6,091 nucleotides of DNA from NCBI GenBank assembly GCA_902789835.1, contig CADAPN010000118.1, positions 1-6,091 on the forward strand. Reading direction: 5' to 3'. The notes below the pieces were generated by a model that had not been told where the DNA came from, did no database searches, and was given only the letters and a program-made list of their open reading frames with translations. Shown here one piece after another: positions 1-5,999 of the stretch. The DNA is from Oscillospiraceae bacterium (GTDB taxonomy: Bacteria; Bacillota_A; Clostridia; Oscillospirales; Oscillospiraceae). Both the position numbers and the translations under genes were made by a program. Position 1 is the first letter of the stretch, and every line of letters begins with the position of its first letter.

Positions 1-1575
1 CGAGAGGAAGACCGTGACCGGGTCGGTGTCCGGCTCCTCTTCCTCCGTCAGCTCCGGCAGCTCATCCTCATACACAATCCCCGTGCGCCGCGGGGTCGGG
101 AACTGCTTGTTGATCTTCTCCAGCTCCCCGATCAGGACATTCCTCAGACGGCGGCGGTTGTTGAGCGTTGCCTCGAGGTCGGCGATGTCTTTCTCGAGCG
201 CGTCAATCTCCGAGGTGCGCTTGAGGATATACTCCCGGTTGATGTTCCGCAGACGGATCTCCGCCACGAACTCGGCCTGTTTCTCGTCAATGCCGAAGCC
301 CACCATCAGGTTCGGCACCACGTCGGCCTCCAGTTCGGTGTTGCGGATGATCTCGATGGCTCGGTCGATGTCCAGAAGGATCCGCTGGAGCCCCTGGAGC
401 AGGTGGAGCTTGTCCTTCTTCCCTGCCAGTTCGTGGTAGATCCGGCGGCGGACACACTCGGTCCGCCAGGCGATCCACTCGTCCAGGATCTCGCGCACGC
501 CCATGACGCGGGGGTTGCCCGCTATGAGGATGTTGAAGTTGCACGGGAAGGCGTCCTGAAGGGGCGTGGACTTGAAGAGCTTCTGCATGAGGCGGTCGGG
601 GTCCGCGCCGCGCTTGAGGTCAATGGCCAGGCGCAGGCCGGAGAGGTCCGTCTCGTCCCGCATGTCGTTGATCTCGCGGATTTTCCCCGCCTTGATGAGC
701 TCGGCTACCTTGTCCAGAATCGCCTCACAGGTGGCGGTATAGGGAATCTCGGTAATCTCGATCATGTTCTCCTTCGGGAGATAGCGCCAGCGGGCCCGGA
801 CCTGGATGCTGCCGCGGCCGGTGCGGTAGACGTTCTCCAGTGCGGCGCGGTCATAGATCACCTCGGCCCCCGTCGGGAAGTCCGGCGCGGGCATCAGGCT
901 CAGCAGGTCCGCGTCCCCGTCACGGAGAATCGCAATCGCGGCGGTGCAGACCTCGTTGAGGTTGAAGCCGCAGATCTGGCTTGCCATGCCGACGGCGATG
1001 CCGGAGTTGGCCGACACCAGGACATTCGGGAAGGCCGTGGGAAGAAGCGTGGGCTCCTGCATCGTGCCGTCGTAGTTGTCCACAAAGTCGACGGCGTCCT
1101 TGTCGATGTCCTCGAAGAGGGCGGTGCAGATCTTCGAGAGTTTGGCCTCGGTATAACGCGAGGCGGCATAGGACATGTCCCGGGAGTAGACCTTGCCGAA
1201 GTTTCCCTTCGAGTCCACGAAGGGCGTGAGCAGGGCCTGGTTCCCGGCGGAGAGGCGGACCATGGTCTCGTAGATCGCCGCATCGCCGTGGGGGTTGAGC
1301 TTCATGGTCTGGCCGACGATGTTGGCGCTCTTGGTGCGCGCGCCGGTCAGAAGTCCCATCTTGTACATGGTGTACAGAAGTTTCCGGTGGGAGGGCTTGA
1401 AGCCGTCGATCTCCGGGATGGCGCGGGAGACGATGACGCTCATGGCGTATGGCATGTAATTCTGTTCCAGGGTGTCGGTGATGGCCTGTTCGGTGGTCTC
1501 GCCGCGCAGTCCGAGGACATTCGGGTTCGCGACGATTCTTGGGCCAGCGTCGTTTGGGGACTTTTTCTTCTTCAT
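1..1575 (-). CDS. parC: Type IIA DNA topoisomerase subunit A (ParC/GyrA-like), 3' end cut off by the window
   Basis: This is the DNA-cleavage and religation subunit of a type IIA topoisomerase, which passes one duplex through a transient double-strand break together with the ATPase subunit encoded just upstream. I translated 525 codons from the ATG at 1575 to the window edge without a stop. The winged-helix region holds the NPHGDAAIYETMVR segment (residues 94-107) and SRYTEAKLS with the expected catalytic Tyr141 preceded by Arg140. GIAVGMAS (192-199) carries the isoleucine that intercalates into DNA in the family. Residues about 365-490 look like the coiled-coil gate, and an acidic linker (about 503-517) leads into VTVFLS, the usual start of the C-terminal domain. 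The start is supported by GGAG 6 nt upstream. Two residues at the quinolone contact positions differ from E. coli GyrA (Ala99, Glu103). A GyrA-type paralogue remains possible because the C-terminal domain, where the GyrA box would lie, is missing; the ParC name is a best guess. Confidence 0.93.
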   Translation of the reverse strand, partial: MKKKKSPNDAGPRIVANPNVLGLRGETTEQAITDTLEQNYMPYAMSVIVSRAIPEIDGFKPSHRKLLYTMYKMGLLTGARTKSANIVGQTMKLNPHGDAAIYETMVRLSAGNQALLTPFVDSKGNFGKVYSRDMSYAASRYTEAKLSKICTALFEDIDKDAVDFVDNYDGTMQEPTLLPTAFPNVLVSANSGIAVGMASQICGFNLNEVCTAAIAILRDGDADLLSLMPAPDFPTGAEVIYDRAALENVYRTGRGSIQVRARWRYLPKENMIEITEIPYTATCEAILDKVAELIKAGKIREINDMRDETDLSGLRLAIDLKRGADPDRLMQKLFKSTPLQDAFPCNFNILIAGNPRVMGVREILDEWIAWRTECVRRRIYHELAGKKDKLHLLQGLQRILLDIDRAIEIIRNTELEADVVPNLMVGFGIDEKQAEFVAEIRLRNINREYILKRTSEIDALEKDIADLEATLNNRRRLRNVLIGELEKINKQFPTPRRTGIVYEDELPELTEEEEPDTDPVTVFLS

Positions 1576-1581
1576 TGAAAA

Positions 1582-1587
1582 CTCCAA
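1582..1587 (-). promoter_or_regulatory. Ribosome binding site of the subunit A gene
   Basis: The minus strand reads TTGGAG, then 6 nt, then ATG at 1575. It lies inside the 15-nt gap between the stop of the upstream parE-like gene (TAA at 1591-1593) and this start. The two genes are therefore almost certainly co-transcribed, with their own initiation signals rather than an overlap. Confidence 0.75.
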
Positions 1588-1590
1588 TTG

Positions 1591-3609
1591 TTACGAGAGG
1601 TCCGCGGCGTCGAGGAAGCTCGCGCCGACTTCGGCGATGTGGGCCTTGCGCCCTTCCAGGTTGTCGCCCAGGAGCAGGTCGAAGACCTCCGCCATGCGCG
1701 CGGCATCTTCGGGCATAACCTTGATCAGGCGGCGGGTCTCGGGGTTCATGGTGGTGAGCCACATCATGTCCGGGTCGTTTTCGCCAAGGCCCTTGGAGCG
1801 CGAGATGGCGGCTTTGGCGTTTTTGAGTCCGGCGAGGATCTCGGCCTTCTCCTTCTCGGTATAGGCAAACCAGGTCTTGCCCTTGGCGTTGATCTCATAC
1901 AGCGGGGACTCGGCAATGTAGACATAGCCCTCGCGGATCAGGGTCGGGACCAGGCGGTAGAGCATGGTCAGGATCAGGGTGCGGATCTGGTAACCGTCCA
2001 CGTCGGCATCGGTGCAGATGATGATCTTGCTCCAGCGCAGGGCCGAGAGGTCGAAGCTCTGCAGGTCCTTCGTGTGCTTGTCCTTGACCTCCACGCCGCA
2101 ACCCAGCACCTTCATCAGGTCGGTGATGACGTCGGACTTGAAGATGCGCACGTAGTCCGCCTTCAGGCAGTTGAGAATCTTGCCGCGCACCGGCATGATG
2201 CCCTGGAACTCGGCATCCCGGGAGAGCTTGCAGGCGCCCAGGGCCGAGTCGCCTTCCACGATGTAGATCTCGCGGTGCTCGGGGTCGCGGCTGCGGCAGT
2301 CGACAAACTTCTGGACCCGGTTGGCGATGTCGATGGTGCCGGAGAGCTTCTTCTTCATCCCCAGGCGGGCGCGCTCGGCCGTCTCGCGGCTGCGCTTGTT
2401 CACGAGGACCTGCTCGGCGATGCGGTCGGCCTCCGGCTTGTTCTCCAGGAAGTAGACCTCCAGCTGCTCCTTGAAGAACTCGGTCATGGCCTGCTGGATG
2501 AAGCGGTTGTTGATGGCCTTCTTCGTCTGGTTCTCATACGAGGTCTGGGTCGAGAAGCAGTTCGTCACCAGCACAAGGCAGTCCTGGACATCCTGGAAAC
2601 GGATCGCGGACTCGTTCTTCTGGTAGCGGTTCGTGGTGCGCAGCAGGGCGTCGATTGAGGAGACAAAGGCGCTCTTCACCGCCTTGTCCGGCGCACCGCC
2701 GTTTTCCAGCCACGAGGAGTTGTGGTAGTACTCCAGGGCGTTCACCCGGTTCGAGAAGCAGAAGGCGCAGGAGATCTTCACCCGGTACTCGTCCTTGTCC
2801 TCGCGGTCCCGGCCGCGCCGCTCCGTCTGGATAAAGTGCGGCAGTGTGAGCGGATTCTCCCCGGCCAGCTCCGTCACGTAGTCCATAATGCCGTTGGGGT
2901 AGAGGAAGTCCTTCGTCTCAAAGCCGCCCTCGGGCTTCTCCAGACGGAGGCGGAAGGTGACCCCGGCGTTGGCAACCGCCTGGCGCTTCAGCACATCGTC
3001 GAAGTACTCCCGCGGGATATTGATATCCGTGAAGACATCCAGGTCCGGCAGCCAGCGGGTCACGGTACCAGTCTTTTTCCGGTCCGCCTCGGTCTTGCGC
3101 AGCTCCTTCCCCGGCTCGCCCACGACACTTCCTCTCTCAAAGCGAAGGTCGTAGCGGAAACCGTCGCGGCGCACCGTGACCTCCATATAGCGGGAGGCAT
3201 ACTGCGTCGCGCAGGCGCCAAGGCCGTTCAGGCCCAAGGCGAAGCCGTAATCCCCGGAGTCGTTGTTGTTATACTTGCCGCCGGCATAGAGCTCGCAGTA
3301 GACCAGCTCCCAGTTCCAGCGCTGTTCCCGGCTGTTCCAGTCCAGCGGGCAGCCGCGGCCGAAGTCCTCGACCTCGATGCTCTTGTCCTTGTAATAGGTC
3401 AGGATAATCAGGTCGCCGTAGCCCTCCCGCGCTTCGTCTATGGAGTTGGAGAGGATCTCGAAGACGGCATGTTCGCATCCGTCCAGCCCGTCCGAGCCGA
3501 AGATGACCCCGGGACGAAGCCGGACCCGATCCGCGCCCTGGAGCTGGGAAATACTGTCGTTGCCGTATTCCGCAGCGGGTTTTTCTTTTGTCGCTTTTGC
3601 TTTTGCCAT
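1591..3609 (-). CDS. parE: Type IIA DNA topoisomerase subunit B (ParE/GyrB-like)
   Basis: This is the ATPase and TOPRIM subunit that partners the downstream ParC/GyrA-like protein. It has 672 residues, close to ParE size and without the extra insert that lengthens enterobacterial GyrB. GHKL ATP-site motifs are in order: FEILSNSIDEA (50-60, with the expected general base Glu51 and Mg-binding Asn55), EDFGRG (81-86) and LGLNGLGACA (125-134). The transducer loop carries QTKK (361-364). The TOPRIM domain has EGDSALG (452-458), PVRGKILN (473-480) and TDADVDGYQIRT (533-544), followed by SKGLGE (605-610) and TTMNPETRR. I chose ATG 3609 because AAAGGG lies 6 nt before it; an in-frame TTG at 3627 would absorb that site into the coding sequence. 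Departures from the textbook motifs are Leu457 for the second Gly of EGDSAGG and Tyr-Gln (540-541) where GyrB has Ser-His. I believe these are typical of a clostridial subfamily rather than damage. Whether it acts as gyrase or topoisomerase IV is not decided by sequence alone. Confidence 0.95.
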   Translation of the reverse strand: MAKAKATKEKPAAEYGNDSISQLQGADRVRLRPGVIFGSDGLDGCEHAVFEILSNSIDEAREGYGDLIILTYYKDKSIEVEDFGRGCPLDWNSREQRWNWELVYCELYAGGKYNNNDSGDYGFALGLNGLGACATQYASRYMEVTVRRDGFRYDLRFERGSVVGEPGKELRKTEADRKKTGTVTRWLPDLDVFTDINIPREYFDDVLKRQAVANAGVTFRLRLEKPEGGFETKDFLYPNGIMDYVTELAGENPLTLPHFIQTERRGRDREDKDEYRVKISCAFCFSNRVNALEYYHNSSWLENGGAPDKAVKSAFVSSIDALLRTTNRYQKNESAIRFQDVQDCLVLVTNCFSTQTSYENQTKKAINNRFIQQAMTEFFKEQLEVYFLENKPEADRIAEQVLVNKRSRETAERARLGMKKKLSGTIDIANRVQKFVDCRSRDPEHREIYIVEGDSALGACKLSRDAEFQGIMPVRGKILNCLKADYVRIFKSDVITDLMKVLGCGVEVKDKHTKDLQSFDLSALRWSKIIICTDADVDGYQIRTLILTMLYRLVPTLIREGYVYIAESPLYEINAKGKTWFAYTEKEKAEILAGLKNAKAAISRSKGLGENDPDMMWLTTMNPETRRLIKVMPEDAARMAEVFDLLLGDNLEGRKAHIAEVGASFLDAADLS

Positions 3610-3615
3610 ATAACA

Positions 3616-3621
3616 CCCTTT
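3616..3621 (-). promoter_or_regulatory. Ribosome binding site deciding the parE start
   Basis: The minus strand reads AAAGGG, then TGTTAT, then ATG at 3609, an ideal 6-nt spacing. This favours the ATG over the in-frame TTG at 3627, which would place the Shine-Dalgarno inside the coding region. Confidence 0.8.
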
Positions 3622-3656
3622 AGACAATGTGAAATGTGTATTGAGAAATATGAAAT
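3622..3656. repeat. Degenerate heptamer array in the parE leader (5 units)
   Basis: On the plus strand this stretch divides without gaps into five 7-mers: AGACAAT, GTGAAAT, GTGTATT, GAGAAAT, ATGAAAT. The consensus is GTGAAAT, and every unit ends in AT or TT. On the parE message it would read as pyrimidine- and A-rich ATTTCAC units directly 5' of the Shine-Dalgarno. The array begins 12 nt upstream of the ATG. It is far more AT-rich than the flanking genes. A matching array with the same offset lies upstream of bofA. No function is known to me. Confidence 0.55.
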
Positions 3657-3678
3657 AAGAGAGCGCCTGAAAACGTAT

Positions 3679-3710
3679 GCTTATCGCGTCCGCTTATTCC
3701 GATGATAAGC
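3679..3710 (-). other. Inverted repeat with a duplicated arm in the parE leader
   Basis: On the plus strand, GCTTAT occurs at 3679-3684 and again at 3692-3697, and its complement ATAAGC is at 3705-3710. On the minus-strand transcript the GCTTAT at 3710-3705 could pair with either downstream ATAAGC. That gives a 6-bp stem with a 7-nt loop (3692-3710) or a competing stem with a 20-nt loop (3679-3710). No T tract follows, so it is not an intrinsic terminator. It lies about where transcription would begin if the candidate promoter at 3713-3721 is real. It could therefore be a 5' stem-loop of the message or an operator; both are inference. Confidence 0.4.
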
Positions 3711-3712
3711 CT

Positions 3713-3721
3713 ATTCTACCA
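3713..3721 (-). promoter_or_regulatory. Candidate extended -10 promoter for parE-parC
   Basis: The minus strand reads TGGTAGAAT, that is an extended -10 (TGn) followed by TAGAAT, one mismatch from TATAAT. There is no good -35: the hexamer at 17-nt spacing is GAAAAA (3736-3741). An extended -10 can compensate for this. Predicted initiation is near 3706-3707, giving a leader of about 97 nt. This is a pattern match only. Confidence 0.35.
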
Positions 3722-3729
3722 CTTTTTCT

Positions 3730-3745
3730 GTCCGTTTTTTCGGAC
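3730..3745. other. Short inverted repeat with homopolymer loop upstream of parE
   Basis: The plus strand reads GTCCG, six T, CGGAC: a perfect 5-bp inverted repeat with a 6-nt homopolymer loop. It sits 40-55 nt after the bofA stop and covers the -35 region of the candidate parE promoter. On the bofA transcript the loop would be six A, and no U tract follows the stem. It does not look like a Rho-independent terminator in that direction. It could be a protein-binding site or chance. Confidence 0.35.
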
Positions 3746-3785
3746 TCAATCCGGTTCCGCGTGCAGCCCGCAAAAGAACGAAAGG

Positions 3786-4076
3786 TCAGAACAGAAGCTG
3801 ATACAGCACCATCAAAGCCACGCCCGGAACGCCGCCGAGGCCGGCAATCACAAGGCGAAGATTCGTCGGTTCCATGGTAAAGCCGAAAAAGCGGCCTCCG
3901 ACATAGTTCACCGCATAGAAAACCAGAATCCCGGTGGCGGCATGAAGTGCGAACTTCAGCAGCGCTTTGATCGGTTTTGCAAGGATCCTCACCACCACGA
4001 CAACGGCCAGGATCAGGAAGGCCAGCATGCCGATATCAATGAGGATCGTGTTCCAATCCAGGTTTTGCAGGTTCAT
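3786..4076 (-). CDS. bofA: BofA-family (pro-sigma-K processing inhibitor-like) membrane protein
   Basis: A 96-residue integral membrane protein. In Bacillus subtilis, BofA sits in the membrane around the forespore and, with SpoIVFA, holds the intramembrane protease SpoIVFB inactive so that pro-sigma-K is not cut early. Hydrophobic segments lie at about 9-31 and 39-58, with a third hydrophobic stretch at about 75-95. The family signature is clear: KPIKALLKFALHAATG (34-49), VNYVGG with Asn57 (matching Asn48 of B. subtilis BofA by my alignment), Asn72 (matching Asn61), then AGLGGVPGVALMVL (78-91), equivalent to the SGILGIPG stretch. The residue matching Thr64 appears to be Leu75, and there are two extra residues between the two asparagines. 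The start at 4076 has a GGGGG Shine-Dalgarno 6 nt upstream. In Bacillus the gene sits by recR; here it lies between a PMT glycosyltransferase and parE. Family membership is confident; a role in sporulation in this organism is inferred. Confidence 0.85.
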   Translation of the reverse strand: MNLQNLDWNTILIDIGMLAFLILAVVVVVRILAKPIKALLKFALHAATGILVFYAVNYVGGRFFGFTMEPTNLRLVIAGLGGVPGVALMVLYQLLF

Positions 4077-4082
4077 GGATTA

Positions 4083-4087
4083 CCCCC
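4083..4087 (-). promoter_or_regulatory. Ribosome binding site of bofA
   Basis: The minus strand reads GGGGG, then TAATCC, then ATG at 4076. The 6-nt spacing matches that of the parE site, and the heptamer array begins immediately upstream in both cases. Confidence 0.65.
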
Positions 4088-4088
4088 G

Positions 4089-4130
4089 ATACAATGTGGA
4101 ATGTAAAAAGTGAAACGCGGAATGATGAAA
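4089..4130. repeat. Degenerate heptamer array in the bofA leader (6 units)
   Basis: On the plus strand this divides without gaps into ATACAAT, GTGGAAT, GTAAAAA, GTGAAAC, GCGGAAT, GATGAAA. The core is GTGRAAT. The first unit matches the first unit of the parE array at 6 of 7 positions. The first two units (ACAATGTGGAATGT, 4091-4104) match the parE leader (3624-3637) at 13 of 14. The array begins 12 nt upstream of the bofA ATG, the same offset as at parE. It fills most of the 72-bp gap after the PMT gene. Confidence 0.55.
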
Positions 4131-4148
4131 CATCAGGCCGGTCCATCA

Positions 4149-5999
4149 TCAGAAGGGCCAGCTGGGAAGCCAGCCCAGCAGCTTGGTCGCCAGGGCGTTT
4201 TCAACGGTGATGCCGTTCAGCACCGGGAAAAACCAGGCGAAGAGCAGCACGGAGACTGCGGTGAACCAGACCGGATATCGGCGAAAGCGCCGGGGCGCCT
4301 GCTCCATCATGGAGAACACGTAACAAAGCGACGGCACAAGGAACAGCGCCGAGGCAAAATAGTGATACGCAAACGTCAGGCGCGTAATGAACATCCAGGG
4401 CACCAGCCCGGACAAGTAAGCGGTCAGCAGGAATGCCGCCTTCCGGTCGCGCCGTACAGCAGCCGTGTACACCAGGACCACAAGACTCAGGAGTCCGCCC
4501 CAGCAGATCATCGGGTTCACAAACGCGCCGAAGCTTACGCGCTTTCCGTTCGGCAGGTATTCAAGATAATACAGGATCGGCCGGATGTCCAGCATCCACT
4601 GATACCAGCGCGAGGAGTACGGATGCTCCGCCCGAATATTCGCATGGTACGAGAACATGAAGGACTGGTTATCGAGAACCAGCCTGGTATACGCCCGACT
4701 GAAGAGCGGCGCATGCTGGGAGATGCCGTAGGGCAAATAGCTCAGGTAATAGATCAGGCCCGGGATCAGGAGGAAGAACACGACACAGAGCGCCGCGTTG
4801 CCGAAAAAGGCGCGAAGCACAGTTCCGGCCGGGGCGCTCCCCTGCGGCGCCAGATGCCGCGGAGAAGAATCGACGGCTTCAGGAATGTCGCTTGGTTCAT
4901 CAGGGCCGGTACAAAGAGCCGTCTTCTTCACGATCTCTGAGATCCAGTGTGCCAGCCAGAGAACCGCCAGTCCGGCCCCGGCATAGAGGCAGATCCACTT
5001 ACAGGCGACACCGAGGCCGAACATCACGCCGCACCTGGCCAGGTCCCGCGTCTTCCCTTCCGCCAGCCACGCATACATCGCATCGTACATCAGCAGGATG
5101 AAAAGCACCGCATAGCTGTCCACCGTGGCGATCCGGGTCTGGACATAATGCAGGAAGCCGGATGCCAGAAGCGCGGTCCCCAGCACGCTTACGCGTCCCG
5201 TTCCGAACAGGCGCTTCAGGAAACGGTACATGGCCGGCAGCATCAGAATCCCGACCAGCGTGCCGGAAAAGCGCCAGCCGAAGGGGGTCATGCCAAAGAG
5301 CAGAATCCCAAGGGAAAGAATCTCCTTGCCGAGAGGCGGATGGGAGATCTCATACGGCCAGATGCCGTGAAGATGTTCCCAGGCGGTACGGGCGTGATAG
5401 ATCTCGTCAAAATAGGAAGAGTTCAGAAAATCCGATGCGGGCGGAACCAGCGTTCCCTCGTCCGTCAGTTCCGGAATCGACGAAGCCGCGGGTACGGCGT
5501 TTCCCTCCGTGTCCAAGAGCGCAACCTCGCCCAGCCAGGGTGTTCCGCCTGTACAGTGGATCCGGAGGAAGTTCACCGGTCCGGCCAGGTTCAGCGGTAC
5601 ATACGCCCATTTCAGCACCGCGACATGGTCCTGGGTAAAGGTCGTCTGCGGGTACCAGCCTTCCGCATCATTGGAATATTCAATGCTGTAGCTCCCCTGC
5701 CCGACGCCCGGAAACAGCACCAGCCGGTCGGGCATACCGCTCTCCGAAAGCCGGAGAATCACGTCGCGCCCCTCCATCGGGACAAAGGTCTGCGGGGATC
5801 GGGTGCTGCCCAGATTCCAGAATGCACAGAGGGCATAGAGGAAGGTAATCAGCATGACAGCGAGCCGGTTCTGACGATCCGGCTCGTTTTTTTTGAGAGC
5901 GTGCGGCAGCTCACAGGTCTTCAGGTTCGGAAGCCCCGAAAAGAACAGGAGCAGCAGCACAAAGGTGAGAACTGCGAATGCGAAGGAAGGGATCAGCAT
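4149..5999 (-). CDS. PMT-family (GT39) membrane glycosyltransferase with discoidin-like domain
   Basis: A 616-residue polytopic membrane protein of the dolichyl-phosphate-mannose protein mannosyltransferase type. The family moves a sugar, usually mannose, from a polyprenyl-phosphate carrier to an acceptor on the outer face of the membrane. Diagnostic elements are YFDEIYHARTA (196-206, with the catalytic-loop Asp-Glu pair at 198-199), HPPLGKE (220-226), RIATVDSY (289-296), GVACKW (330-335), an AEHPYSSRWYQW loop (457-468) and FVNPMICWGG (493-502), the counterpart of the NPxxWW motif. Hydrophobic helices recur through 4-21, 46-62 and most of 226-595. Between helix 2 and the Asp-Glu loop lies a soluble stretch (about 72-170) resembling an F5/8 type C (discoidin) beta-sandwich: GVGQGSYSIEYSNDAEGW, then FLRIH and LGEVALLDTEGN. 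No MIR domain is present, as usual for bacterial members. The start at 5999 overlaps the upstream gene, suggesting translational coupling. The sugar and acceptor cannot be read from sequence. Confidence 0.85.
   Translation of the reverse strand: MLIPSFAFAVLTFVLLLLFFSGLPNLKTCELPHALKKNEPDRQNRLAVMLITFLYALCAFWNLGSTRSPQTFVPMEGRDVILRLSESGMPDRLVLFPGVGQGSYSIEYSNDAEGWYPQTTFTQDHVAVLKWAYVPLNLAGPVNFLRIHCTGGTPWLGEVALLDTEGNAVPAASSIPELTDEGTLVPPASDFLNSSYFDEIYHARTAWEHLHGIWPYEISHPPLGKEILSLGILLFGMTPFGWRFSGTLVGILMLPAMYRFLKRLFGTGRVSVLGTALLASGFLHYVQTRIATVDSYAVLFILLMYDAMYAWLAEGKTRDLARCGVMFGLGVACKWICLYAGAGLAVLWLAHWISEIVKKTALCTGPDEPSDIPEAVDSSPRHLAPQGSAPAGTVLRAFFGNAALCVVFFLLIPGLIYYLSYLPYGISQHAPLFSRAYTRLVLDNQSFMFSYHANIRAEHPYSSRWYQWMLDIRPILYYLEYLPNGKRVSFGAFVNPMICWGGLLSLVVLVYTAAVRRDRKAAFLLTAYLSGLVPWMFITRLTFAYHYFASALFLVPSLCYVFSMMEQAPRRFRRYPVWFTAVSVLLFAWFFPVLNGITVENALATKLLGWLPSWPF

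Noticed and set aside
403..1578. Long open frame on the plus strand opposite the ParC/GyrA-like gene
   Set aside because: It is antisense to an unmistakable topoisomerase gene with catalytic motifs. Its translation shows no family motif, and long antisense frames are expected in GC-rich coding DNA.
3610..3627. TTG at 3627 as the start of the parE-like protein
   Set aside because: The added six codons consist of the Shine-Dalgarno AAAGGG and its spacer. ATG 3609 has ideal spacing to that site and begins a typical MAKAK-like N terminus.
1588..3705. Plus-strand open frames (1588-2658 and 2722-3705) opposite the ParE/GyrB-like gene
   Set aside because: Their Val/Leu/Gly/Asp-rich translation is the usual reverse shadow of a GC-rich gene, and the minus-strand reading contains every GHKL and TOPRIM motif.
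3730..3745. Inverted repeat after bofA as an intrinsic terminator
   Set aside because: The homopolymer is in the loop rather than after the stem, and the minus-strand transcript would have A-rich sequence downstream.
4123..4135. TGATG AAA CATCA hairpin after the PMT stop as a terminator
   Set aside because: The stem is only 5 bp, AT-rich and followed by mixed sequence rather than a clean U tract. It also merges with the heptamer array, so read-through into bofA is more likely.
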